Notes: generated by a model not told the origin, from the sequence alone. A stretch of 38,292 nt of DNA from a virus (IMGVR_UViG_3300009128_000056:1-38292), one strand, 5' to 3'. Positions 32,351 through 38,292 are shown, numbered from the stretch's first letter. Numbers and translations are program-made.

Positions 32351-32541
32351 CACTTACTAAAACTTGCAAGGACTTTTTTCACACTTTTTACCAGTGTGGG
32401 CTGAGCCCCTATTTTTTCCTCTTTATTATCTTCTTTTTTTACGATACGTTGACTAACACTGCTGCCGAGAGGGGTGGCAGAAACTGTGAAAGAACTGTTC
32501 TTTCTCTGATTTTGACAGTGTGTGTTATTGGTCTTGTCTAA
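32347..32541 (+). CDS. Possible small membrane protein
   Basis: 64 residues. ATG overlaps previous stop. Hydrophobic segments 'PYFFLFIIFFFY' and 'TVLSLILTVCVIGLV'. The DNA also has hairpins and long pyrimidine runs (see terminator entry), so it may be non-coding. The coupled start favours a gene; the odd composition argues against. Confidence 0.4.
   Translation: MTLTKTCKDFFHTFYQCGLSPYFFLFIIFFFYDTLTNTAAERGGRNCERTVLSLILTVCVIGLV
32380..32417 (+). terminator. Hairpins followed by T run, terminator-like
   Basis: CACACT (32380) pairs with AGTGTG (32393-32398); GGGC-TGA-GCCC follows (32398-32408), then CTATTTTTT. Similar to an intrinsic terminator. A further CTGCC/GGCAG hairpin lies at 32462-32480. 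Lies inside the open frame 32347-32541. Confidence 0.4.
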
Positions 32542-32555
32542 ATAAGGTTTCAATC

Positions 32556-32693
32556 TTGAAAGAATTAAAAGAAACAAAAAAGAAAGTTTTACAAGAATTA
32601 GTTGAATGGTTAGATGCTAATCCTGGGAAGGAAGTAAGAGATTATTTGTTAACGCTGGGAGAATTTAAAGAAGATGTCCAAAGTAATGACTGA
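32556..32693 (+). CDS. Small acidic helical protein
   Basis: 45 residues from a TTG start at 32556 (upstream AAGG at 32544). Charged helix 'KELKETKKKVLQELVEWLD' then 'EVRDYLLTLGEF'. No family recognised. Start codon choice uncertain. Confidence 0.4.
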   Translation: MKELKETKKKVLQELVEWLDANPGKEVRDYLLTLGEFKEDVQSND

Positions 32694-32716
32694 ACAACAT
32701 TAAAGGAGGTTTAAAA

Positions 32717-32893
32717 ATGACATCCTCTAAACCCACTAAAGTGGGTAGTTTCCACTCTCAAGAAAAAGAAAGAAAAATGGCATACATTAACGAGCAAGAA
32801 GGAAAAGATGTATTTGAATATTCTGTCTTTGGAAGTCCTAATCAGAAGATAGGACAGTTTGCACAAACTAAACTGGGTGATTTCAATGCTTGA
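32717..32893 (+). CDS. Small protein whose 5' end contains hairpin H2
   Basis: 58 residues with AGGAGG upstream. The first 20 residues (MTSSKPTKVGSFHSQEKERK) are encoded by the H2 hairpin region; an in-frame ATG at 32777 (MAYINEQEGKDV...) may be the original start. Its stop overlaps the methyltransferase start at 32886. No family recognised. Confidence 0.5.
   Translation: MTSSKPTKVGSFHSQEKERKMAYINEQEGKDVFEYSVFGSPNQKIGQFAQTKLGDFNA
32731..32746 (+). repeat. Hairpin H2, left of methyltransferase module 2
   Basis: ACCCAC-TAAA-GTGGGT, flanked by CATCCTC on the left and TTTCCACTC on the right. Shares the TAAA loop and CCCAC stem with H3 but not the exact internal loop. May be the left end of a 0.95 kb unit ending at H3. 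Confidence 0.6.
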
Positions 32894-33701
32894 AATCAAT
32901 CAAGTCTATAATATGGATTGCATAGATGGATTAAAACAGATTCCAGATAATTCAATAGATTTAGTTTTTACAAGTCCTCCATACAATATGCGTTTAAGAG
33001 TGAGAAATGGACAATATACAGAAAGAGAAAAAGGAGAACATTTCAGTAAGAAATATGCACATTTTGACGATGCTTTACCTTTAGAAGATTTTTATAAATT
33101 TCATAAAAAATGTATTAAAGAAATGTTAAGGGTTTCTAAAATCATCTGTTATAATTTTCAAATAGTTACTGGGAGTAAAGAAGCATTTTTTAGATTAATT
33201 GGTGATTTTAGCAAAGAGATTAAGGATATTTTAATATGGGATAAAGGTAATGGGCAACCTGCTATGAACCAAAAGGTAACAAATGCTTGTTACGAATTTA
33301 TTTTAGTTTTAGAATCTGATGGTAATAAAGGAAGGATGATAAGAAATGCAACATTTGAAAGAGGAACATTTGATAATATTTTAAGAATAGGCAGACCTAA
33401 AAAGATAACCAAAGAACATAATGCTGTTTTTCCAATAAATTTAGCAAAAAAGATTATTAAAAACTTTTCTTCTAAAGGAGATATAGTTTTAGACCCTTAT
33501 ATGGGTTTGGGAACTGTTGGAGTAGCTTCTAAACAACTCAATAGGAATTACATAGGATTTGAAATTAATAAAGAATATGTGGAAATAGCACAGAAAAGAT
33601 TAAGTCAATCTGTGTTGTTTCCTCTTGATACTAAACAAGAAGGAGGTAACGGCATTCCTCCCACTAATAAATTAGTGGGTATCCTGCCTAAAATTTTATG
33701 A
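32886..33701 (+). CDS. Beta-class DNA methyltransferase (N6-A or N4-C)
   Basis: 271 residues from the ATG at 32886 (an in-frame ATG at 32859 overlaps the upstream gene more). Motif IV TSPPYN at residues 29-34 precedes motif I 'DIVLDPYMGLGTVGVASKQL' at about 199-218, the order of beta-class enzymes such as CcrM-like and SPPY types. It methylates DNA, probably to protect the virus from host restriction. No restriction partner seen. The C-terminal 20 residues (GGNGIPPTNKLVGILP...) are encoded by hairpin H3, so they look added. Confidence 0.88.
   Translation: MLEINQVYNMDCIDGLKQIPDNSIDLVFTSPPYNMRLRVRNGQYTEREKGEHFSKKYAHFDDALPLEDFYKFHKKCIKEMLRVSKIICYNFQIVTGSKEAFFRLIGDFSKEIKDILIWDKGNGQPAMNQKVTNACYEFILVLESDGNKGRMIRNATFERGTFDNILRIGRPKKITKEHNAVFPINLAKKIIKNFSSKGDIVLDPYMGLGTVGVASKQLNRNYIGFEINKEYVEIAQKRLSQSVLFPLDTKQEGGNGIPPTNKLVGILPKIL
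33651..33688 (+). repeat. Hairpin H3 closing methyltransferase module 2
   Basis: GGCA/TGCC outer stem, TTCCT/TATCC internal loop, inner stem CCCACTAA/TTAGTGGG, loop TAAA. Same architecture and identical loops as H1 at 29345. It lies inside the 3' end of the methyltransferase reading frame. Confidence 0.8.
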
Positions 33702-33922
33702 AAAAGAAACAAGAAAGTAATGCGAGTAGAAACTGTGGAATCTTGGGAATAATATTTTCTTTATTAGTTCCATTAGTTGGTTTAATCTTAGGTATTATAG
33801 GATTAAGCATAAAAAAGCATTCAAAACATAGAACGAGAGATATAGCATTAAATGTAATTGCTCTTTGCTTATTTCCAGTAGGCTGGGCATTAGGTTTTGC
33901 GATTTTGGCTGCAATGTTTTGA
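33698..33922 (+). CDS. DUF4190-like two-span membrane protein
   Basis: 74 residues, start overlapping the previous stop. 'CGILGIIFSLLVPLVGLILGIIGLS' and a second span 'IALCLFPVGWALGFAILAAMF' separated by a basic loop (KKHSKHRTRD). The pattern is like DUF4190 membrane proteins. Role unknown. Confidence 0.6.
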   Translation: MKKKQESNASRNCGILGIIFSLLVPLVGLILGIIGLSIKKHSKHRTRDIALNVIALCLFPVGWALGFAILAAMF

Positions 33923-33927
33923 GGTGA

Positions 33928-34182
33928 ATGATGACTGAATTATCTGATTTAACGCACAACGAACGCATACTAGCAAAAAGAATCATGGAATGTCAAGTTA
34001 ACCAAAGGTATGCTGGTTTAATGACTAAACCAAATTGTAGATGGTGTGCTTTAATTATGGATGAAGTGCCCACTATAGATTGCTGTTATAAAGGTAGAGA
34101 ACTGTTTAAAGTAATTGAAGTGGGCAGAGATGTTGAACCGACAGTATATTATCGTTGCGATAACAATTTAGAAAGGAAATAA
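33928..34182 (+). CDS. Cys-rich small protein
   Basis: 84 residues (second ATG at 33931 is possible) with GAGGTG upstream. CRWC and CC pairs with a C-terminal Cys (YYRCDNN) suggest a metal site. Its stop lies in the left arm of the inverted repeat at 34175. Confidence 0.55.
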   Translation: MMTELSDLTHNERILAKRIMECQVNQRYAGLMTKPNCRWCALIMDEVPTIDCCYKGRELFKVIEVGRDVEPTVYYRCDNNLERK

Positions 34183-34238
34183 GTAGGTCATAGATTTCAT
34201 TGATTCACCTCATTTGATGGTTGTCGTTTCTTATTTCC
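34175..34238. repeat. Inverted repeat around the end of the Cys-rich gene
   Basis: GGAAATAAG (34175-34183) and CTTATTTCC (34230-34238), nine paired bases around 46 bases. The left arm holds the stop codon region. Could be a terminator or a recombination remnant; function not known. Confidence 0.5.
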
Positions 34239-34245
34239 CTGAAAT

Positions 34246-34380
34246 ATGTTAGATAAATATCAAGAATTGATGCAAAAGAAGAACGAGTTAAAACAGGATT
34301 GGGTTAAAGTTTTGGCCAAAATAAAAAGGATTAATAAGGACTTGCTTCTTCTAGAAGAAGGTTTATTAAGAAAACTTTAA
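34246..34380 (+). CDS. Small coiled-coil protein
   Basis: 44 residues. Helical and Lys/Leu-rich (MLDKYQELMQKKNELKQD...). No clear Shine-Dalgarno (CCCTGAAAT before the ATG). No family recognised. Confidence 0.45.
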   Translation: MLDKYQELMQKKNELKQDWVKVLAKIKRINKDLLLLEEGLLRKL

Positions 34381-34387
34381 ATATAAG
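34376..34387 (+). promoter_or_regulatory. TATA promoter, TTTAAATATAAG
   Basis: Begins in the previous stop codon and lies 30 bases before the ATG at 34406, predicting a leaderless transcript. Confidence 0.55.
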
Positions 34388-34405
34388 TATTACTTTATAA
34401 ATAAT

Positions 34406-34528
34406 ATGGATGTTATTAAGATAAAAGATACTACCTTAACTTCTACAGAATTACAATTAGAGATACTTAAAGAGCTAAAGAGTATAAATGAAACATTAAA
34501 AGACATAATACGTTTTAAGTCTATGTAG
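34406..34528 (+). CDS. Small helical protein
   Basis: 40 residues (MDVIKIKDTTLTSTELQLEI...), possibly leaderless. Ends 'IIRFKSM'. No family recognised. Confidence 0.5.
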   Translation: MDVIKIKDTTLTSTELQLEILKELKSINETLKDIIRFKSM

Positions 34529-34587
34529 GAATTAACTCTTAATAAATGCGAGATATTCACTAACTAAATATGTATTTGTAGGAATGC

Positions 34588-34597
34588 TTTATAAATA
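34588..34597 (+). promoter_or_regulatory. TATA promoter of terminase operon
   Basis: TTTATAAATA about 25 bases before the ATG of the small terminase at 34613, again leaderless. No Shine-Dalgarno precedes that ATG. Confidence 0.6.
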
Positions 34598-34612
34598 CGA
34601 TAAATAAACAAA

Positions 34613-35020
34613 ATGCCTAAATCAACAACGTATTATAAAAAGAAGAAATTTTTTATAGAGGCATATATAAAAAGTGGTTGTAATGTAGGCATAGCTTGTA
34701 ACAAAGTAAAAATTTCTAGAGCAACTTATTATTTATGGTTAAGAGACTTTCCTAAATTTAAGCAAGAGATAGAAGATGCCCAAGAGAGTTTAATTGATAT
34801 AGTTGAAACTCAAGCATTAAAACAGATAAAAGAAGGCAATTCTCAAATGATAATATTCTATTTAAAGACTAAAGGTAAAAATCGAGGTTATACTGAAAGG
34901 CAAGAAATAGTAGGAGATATTAATTTTGGTTTAAGAGAGTCTGAAAGGTTACAAAAAATAGTGGAGGAATTGGACGATGGAAATAAACAGCTTAAAGATT
35001 CCAGAAATGGAAAGGCTTAG
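34613..35020 (+). CDS. terS: Terminase small subunit
   Basis: 135 residues. N-terminal helix-turn-helix (about 12-45, 'FIEAYIKSGCNVGIACNKVK' then 'ISRATYYLWLRDFPKF'), then a helical oligomerisation region 'VETQALKQIKEGNSQM' and the typical 'IFYLKTKGKNRGYTERQEI'. It recognises viral DNA for packaging. Directly precedes the large subunit. Confidence 0.82.
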   Translation: MPKSTTYYKKKKFFIEAYIKSGCNVGIACNKVKISRATYYLWLRDFPKFKQEIEDAQESLIDIVETQALKQIKEGNSQMIIFYLKTKGKNRGYTERQEIVGDINFGLRESERLQKIVEELDDGNKQLKDSRNGKA

Positions 35021-35099
35021 TACAGGCAAAGTCTTGATTGACAATAAAAACCCTAACAAGATGAGTAAGGCTAACTGGCAAAAAGGCAGTAAAAACTAA
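34977..35099 (+). CDS. Small protein between terminase genes
   Basis: 40 residues overlapping the 3' end of the small terminase by 44 bases, with GGAGG at 34962-34966. MEINSLKIPEMERLSTGKVL..., ending in a basic QKGSKN. No family recognised, may aid packaging. Confidence 0.5.
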   Translation: MEINSLKIPEMERLSTGKVLIDNKNPNKMSKANWQKGSKN

Positions 35100-35101
35100 T
35101 A

Positions 35102-37543
35102 ATGCTTGATATCGCACAATATGTTAAACAAAAGAATGTTAAGGTTTTAGTTAAGTATTACTTTAAATTTAATTTAACTCCTAAACAAGAAGAAATAGTT
35201 CGACTGATAGCTTATGCTGAACATCCTAGAGCATGTATTAATGCTATGACTAGATATGGTAAGTCTAGGTGCGTGGCTATTGGAGTTGCATTATATATTC
35301 TATTTCATAAAGATAAACGTATCGCTATTATAGCTCCTCAAGAAGAGCAAGCCTCTATTATTAGAAATTACATAGCTGAACATATTGTCTGCTGTCCAAT
35401 TTTGGCTGGTTTAGTTGATATAGATCGGGACAATTCTATTGAAAGATTAAAACGAGAAACAAGCAGAAGGCGTTGGACATTTAAGAATGGTTGTCAGTTA
35501 TTAACTATTTCTGCTCATGGTGAAGCCACTAGATTAATGGGATTTGGTGCTGATCTTGTCATATGTGTACCTAAAGGTCAAAGAGTTATGACAAATAAAG
35601 GGGAAAAGGATATAAAAAACATAGTTGATAAAAAATTAAAATTAAAAGTTTTATCTTATAATACAGACACTCAAAAATTAGAATATCAACCTATTAAGAG
35701 ATATTTTAAGAATGCTAGAAAAGATAAGATTTTAGAAATAGAAACTAATTTGGGCAGTTTTAGAGTAACTGAAAATCATCCTGTATTTGAGGAAAAAAGA
35801 GGTTATATTGCCGCTAAAAAACTAAGGGAGAACGATAAGATATATAAATGCGTAACGACTTCTAAGAAAGATGCCAATAGTTATGTGCAATATTTGCAGA
35901 ACCCCATTTTACAAGAGACCGAGCCATATAAAAAGGCAGAAGAATCAGAACTTAAATTTTTGCAGTCACAAATGCAGAGGAGACTGGCAGAAAGGAGAAA
36001 AAAATCCTATGTGGGGAGGTGGCAAGAAAGAAATATTGTGCAAAGAATGTGGAAGTTCTTTTTATGTAGATCCAAACACAAAGAAAAAAAGAGTGTTCTG
36101 TTCAGTAATTTGTCGTTCGCAGAATATCCAAAAGCAAGAAAAAAAACGTTTTTTGATTTCATGCGTATATTGTGGAAAGCAATTAAAGGTAATTCCTGCA
36201 ATGAAAGACACGAGACAATATTGTTCAAGAAAGTGTGCGAACAGAGGTCATTCAGAGAAAATGCTAATGGAGGGCAATCCTGTATGGAGGGGAGGGATAG
36301 GAAATCTTCCTTGGCCTCCAGAGTTCAATATAAAACTAAAGAGAAAAATCAAAAAAAGAGATGGAAATGTGTGTTTTCTTTGTGGGAAAACTGGAAAGCT
36401 TTGTGTTCATCATATAGATTACGACAAAAACAATTCTCAAGAAAACAATCTAATAACTCTTTGTGTGAGCTGTCACACAAGAACAAATTACAAAAGAGAA
36501 ATGTGGAAATCGCTACTATCAAATCAATTAAAAGTGTCAACACAAAAGACAAATATGTCTATAATTTAGAGATAGCAAACAATAATAATTATTTTGTAAA
36601 TGGTTTTCTAACACATAATTGTGATGAGAGCGCTAAAATAAGTAGAGAAGCTTATGCTAAAATAGTTAGAATGCTTGGAGATGACCCTGAGAATAGTGTT
36701 TTGATAGAGTTAGCTAACCCATGGGATATGGATAATAAATATTATGATCATTATGTTTCTGGCAGATTTTTAGTGATTCATGTTGGTTATAAAACTGCTA
36801 TTGAAGAAGGTAGAGTGACAGAGACCTTTATAGACGAGATGAGAGATGAATTAACGCCTATTGAGTTTACAGTTTTATATGAAAGTGTTTTTCCACCTGA
36901 AGCTGAAGATAGTTTATTTCGGTTAAAAGACATCAATAATGCAATAGAAAATAACTTTCTTTCTAGAGGAGATGGCATAATTGCCTGTGATCCTAGCGAT
37001 AAAGGTTTGGATTTTACTGTTATTATGTATGGTCATGAATCGGATGGCTTGTTTAAAGTTGAATATGTTTATCATGAACCTAAGAGTGACAATATGCAAA
37101 TAGTAAACCGCATTGTTAGGTTAGTTGATGAAAAGGAAGATGTGGCTAAGATTAATGTTGATTGTATAGGTATAGGTGCAGGCATAGTGAGTCGTTTGAA
37201 TGAGATATATCCTGATGGCATCATCCAAGTAAACGCGTGTCACTTTGGAGAAGCTCCCGAAGAAGCGACTACTGTGCAAGCCAAGTTACCAACTTCTAGC
37301 AGGAAACGCTTTATGAATAAAAAAGCAGAACAATACTTTAGGTTACAAAATTTGATGGTTGAGAAAAGGGTTGACATACCTAACAACATCACTTTAAGAT
37401 CTGAGTTAATGAAAATGAAGTGGGACAAGACTTTAAGCGAAAAGATTAAAATAGTTGACCCTGAAGATAAGAGCCCAGATTTTGCAGATTGCCTAGTTTA
37501 TTTTGTTTGGTCTGCAAATAAAGAAGTCGTGGTGATGTGGTAA
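35102..37543 (+). CDS. terL: Terminase large subunit, intein-containing
   Basis: 813-residue precursor; after removing the intein (155-506) the mature motor has 461 residues. Walker A-like 'MTRYGKSR' lies at about 49-56. Walker B 'DLVI-CDESA' is split by the intein between I and C, so the ATPase is dead until splicing. The nuclease shows 'ACDPSDKGLDFTV' (about 628), 'INVDCIGIGAG' (about 685) and 'PDFADCLVYF' (about 792). It pumps and cuts DNA into the prohead. Ends one base before the next start. Confidence 0.93.
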   Translation: MLDIAQYVKQKNVKVLVKYYFKFNLTPKQEEIVRLIAYAEHPRACINAMTRYGKSRCVAIGVALYILFHKDKRIAIIAPQEEQASIIRNYIAEHIVCCPILAGLVDIDRDNSIERLKRETSRRRWTFKNGCQLLTISAHGEATRLMGFGADLVICVPKGQRVMTNKGEKDIKNIVDKKLKLKVLSYNTDTQKLEYQPIKRYFKNARKDKILEIETNLGSFRVTENHPVFEEKRGYIAAKKLRENDKIYKCVTTSKKDANSYVQYLQNPILQETEPYKKAEESELKFLQSQMQRRLAERRKKSYVGRWQERNIVQRMWKFFLCRSKHKEKKSVLFSNLSFAEYPKARKKTFFDFMRILWKAIKGNSCNERHETILFKKVCEQRSFRENANGGQSCMEGRDRKSSLASRVQYKTKEKNQKKRWKCVFSLWENWKALCSSYRLRQKQFSRKQSNNSLCELSHKNKLQKRNVEIATIKSIKSVNTKDKYVYNLEIANNNNYFVNGFLTHNCDESAKISREAYAKIVRMLGDDPENSVLIELANPWDMDNKYYDHYVSGRFLVIHVGYKTAIEEGRVTETFIDEMRDELTPIEFTVLYESVFPPEAEDSLFRLKDINNAIENNFLSRGDGIIACDPSDKGLDFTVIMYGHESDGLFKVEYVYHEPKSDNMQIVNRIVRLVDEKEDVAKINVDCIGIGAGIVSRLNEIYPDGIIQVNACHFGEAPEEATTVQAKLPTSSRKRFMNKKAEQYFRLQNLMVEKRVDIPNNITLRSELMKMKWDKTLSEKIKIVDPEDKSPDFADCLVYFVWSANKEVVVMW
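35839..35850 (+). promoter_or_regulatory. TATA promoter inside the intein for the HNH gene
   Basis: GATATATAAATG, with TATATAAA starting at 35841, 30 bases before the HNH ATG at 35871. Spacing copies that of the free-standing HNH gene at 12667 (31 bases). No Shine-Dalgarno follows. Confidence 0.55.
35871..36569 (+). CDS. HNH homing endonuclease nested +1 in the TerL intein
   Basis: 232 residues in the frame one base ahead of terminase. Three Cys-rich zinc fingers lead: CNIC...FCSHKC (about 6-35), CKEC...FCSVIC (about 57-82) and CVYC...YCSRKC (about 97-121). Then a GNPVWRGG linker and a canonical HNH nuclease at about 155-215: 'KKRDGNVCFLCGKTGK', 'LCVHHIDYDKNNSQENNL', 'ITLCVSCHTRTNYKREMW', with the His-His at 180-181 and Cys pairs at 168/171 and about 202/205. 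An in-frame TAA at 35853 shows it cannot be a fusion to upstream code. Presumably drives intein spread. Confidence 0.88.
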   Translation: MPIVMCNICRTPFYKRPSHIKRQKNQNLNFCSHKCRGDWQKGEKNPMWGGGKKEILCKECGSSFYVDPNTKKKRVFCSVICRSQNIQKQEKKRFLISCVYCGKQLKVIPAMKDTRQYCSRKCANRGHSEKMLMEGNPVWRGGIGNLPWPPEFNIKLKRKIKKRDGNVCFLCGKTGKLCVHHIDYDKNNSQENNLITLCVSCHTRTNYKREMWKSLLSNQLKVSTQKTNMSII

Positions 37544-37692
37544 TGCCTTTCTGTAAAAGATGTAGGAATCAATTTGCAGATTTACAACAAAGATTTAAAC
37601 GTCCTAAGGTTTGTCCTGCTTGTAGGGTTAAAATCGAGCAAGAACGTTTAAAAAATATGAAAGAGACGGTGAGGAAGAAATGGAGCAAATAA
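37543..37692 (+). CDS. Small zinc-ribbon protein
   Basis: 49 residues, ATG overlapping the terminase stop by one base. CKRC (4-7) and CPAC (about 27-30), then a basic helix. Probably nucleic-acid-associated. Overlaps the next gene by 13 bases. Confidence 0.6.
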   Translation: MPFCKRCRNQFADLQQRFKRPKVCPACRVKIEQERLKNMKETVRKKWSK

Positions 37693-37895
37693 GTAAATAT
37701 ATTGGACGTACAGTATCTGTTAAATTAGAGGGGGATGAGAAGATTGAAGGAACTTTATGTTTTTTTAATTTTCAACATCAAGTTATTCATTTAGGCAGGT
37801 ACACAGAATATACGTCAGAAGGAACTAGTAAAGGCGGGTGTTTTAAAGTAATAAACGCCAAAGAGTGGAAAACAATAGAAATTAAGGAGGAATAA
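37680..37895 (+). CDS. Small Sm-like barrel candidate
   Basis: 71 residues with GAGG upstream. 'IGRTVSVKLEGDEKIEGTLCFF' followed by 'HQVIHLGRYTEY' and 'GGCFKVINAKEWKTIEI' resembles the strand pattern and G-T-L-x-x-x-D/N region of archaeal Sm (LSm) proteins. If right, it would be an RNA-binding ring protein of viral origin. Fold guess only. Confidence 0.5.
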   Translation: MEQISKYIGRTVSVKLEGDEKIEGTLCFFNFQHQVIHLGRYTEYTSEGTSKGGCFKVINAKEWKTIEIKEE

Positions 37896-37898
37896 AAA

Positions 37899-38292
37899 AT
37901 GAACTTTGAAACAAAGATGAAAGTAGACGAAAACGGAGATATGTATTCGGATGCAGTATATGCAGAGAAGAATGTAGTATTGAAATTGAAAGATGGCAAA
38001 GAAGCAGTTGTAGGTGTGCAGCCAAGTTATAGCGTGCCAAACGTAATTAAGAAGGAGAACATAGGCATTTTGTATAGCTACTTAAACGAACAAAAGGATT
38101 ACTTAGTAGAGAGACATAACAAAGCTAAGCAAGTAATTGCTGACACTGAAAAGTTTAGCTTAGAAGGTTTAAGTGATGAGATGGTGAAGTTTAACCAGAT
38201 AGTTAGCGCTGCGAATAAGAAGGGTGCAGACAAGGAAAGAATTAAACACTTAGATACAGTTGCTAAGAATGTTTTAATGAACTTTGAAGCTA
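37899..38292 (+). CDS. Coiled-coil hypothetical protein, runs across the circular join
   Basis: Start at 37899 with AAGGAGG upstream; the 5' 394 bases are here and the 3' end is at 1-205, giving 159 residues in all. Beta-rich first 60 residues then a helical, charged part 'KDYLVERHNKAKQVIADTEK'. No family recognised. Last gene of the terminase-side operon, followed by the YkgJ-like gene. Confidence 0.85.
   Translation, partial: MNFETKMKVDENGDMYSDAVYAEKNVVLKLKDGKEAVVGVQPSYSVPNVIKKENIGILYSYLNEQKDYLVERHNKAKQVIADTEKFSLEGLSDEMVKFNQIVSAANKKGADKERIKHLDTVAKNVLMNFEA
38174..38292. repeat. Terminal direct repeat, right copy (contig overlap)
   Basis: Identical to bases 1-119. See the left copy for interpretation; one copy should be removed when the circle is closed. 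Confidence 0.95.

Larger units (their letters stand above)
35564..36619 (+). other. TerL intein with out-of-frame endonuclease gene inside
   Basis: 352 residues from Cys1 (CVPKGQRVMTNKGEKDI) to His-Asn, with Cys +1. Block B 'GSFRVTENHPVF' and C-terminal blocks 'KYVYNLEIANNNNYFVNGF' then LTHN are clear. Between them (about residue 100 to 320 of the intein) the terminase frame has no stop and no recognisable domain, with many Arg, Lys and Ser; the true endonuclease is in the +1 frame at 35871-36569. Confidence 0.9.

Noticed and set aside
29345-33688. Hairpins H1-H3 as CRISPR repeats
   Set aside because: There are only three copies, thousands of bases apart, with differing stems and no spacers.
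25413-34600. Integrase, DNA polymerase or replication initiator
   Set aside because: None found among the early genes by motif; replication probably relies on host enzymes with the Sak3 protein, but absence cannot be proven by eye.
35840-36620. The nested HNH could be an assembly frameshift of a normal in-frame endonuclease
   Set aside because: That needs two compensating errors and would leave the terminase frame across 700 bases free to gather stops, yet it has none. The HNH frame also has its own stop before and after, and its own TATA box. Kept as the main alternative to test by reads.

Overview
The window is one complete genome of a tailed archaeal virus (HK97-fold capsid, Caudoviricetes-type). 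Bases 1-119 are repeated exactly at 38174-38292, so the contig closes into a circle of about 38,173 bp, and the gene starting at 37899 runs through the join to end at 205. Archaeal hallmarks are TATA-box promoters about 25-35 bases before start codons, several apparently leaderless genes, many small CxxC zinc-ribbon proteins, two inteins, and Shine-Dalgarno sites of the GGAGG or GAGGTG type. The host cannot be named from the sequence. The DNA is AT-rich. No integrase, polymerase, tRNA or CRISPR array was found.

Layout. (1) 207-623: a Cys-rich YkgJ-like protein. (2) 752-6568: virion surface or adhesin operon (repeat-containing virion protein, two LamG-type proteins, a small membrane protein). 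(3) 6631-12628: head operon (portal, Mu F-like protein, protease-scaffold fusion, major capsid, small head proteins, connector). (4) 12667-13155: free-standing HNH homing endonuclease with its own promoter. (5) 13258-22811: neck and tail operon (stopper, gp10-like, terminator, tail tube, frameshifted assembly chaperone, short tape measure, hub, fibres). (6) 22808-24780: likely lysis cassette, with a transglutaminase-like enzyme split by a LAGLIDADG intein and small membrane proteins. (7) 24777-25412: the only minus-strand gene, a signal-peptide membrane protein. (8) 25413-25823: divergent regulatory region with repeated operator-like sites. (9) 25824-34528: early region (ribbon-helix-helix-like regulator, zinc-finger proteins, Sak3/DUF1071 annealing protein, nuclease-like protein, SWIM protein, two DNA methyltransferase modules). 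(10) 34613-37543: small and large terminase. (11) 37543 to the join: zinc-ribbon, Sm-like and coiled-coil proteins.

The three structural operons share a 16-base promoter core (GATTAATTATTTAAAT or one mismatch) at 624, 6563 and 13155, each touching the stop codon of the gene before it and followed by a TTCTTATTCTT-like pyrimidine tract. This looks like one late regulon. Early and homing-endonuclease genes use a different TATA type.

The most unusual finding is in the large terminase. Its Walker B motif is interrupted by a 352-residue intein, and inside that intein a complete HNH endonuclease of 232 residues is encoded in the +1 frame, with its own TATA box and start codon, while the terminase frame stays open right through. 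The second is a pair of near-identical hairpin architectures closing two AT-rich methyltransferase modules, one of which is a GNAT-methyltransferase fusion next to a Cys-rich Gp37/radical-SAM-like protein, a candidate DNA base-modification cassette.
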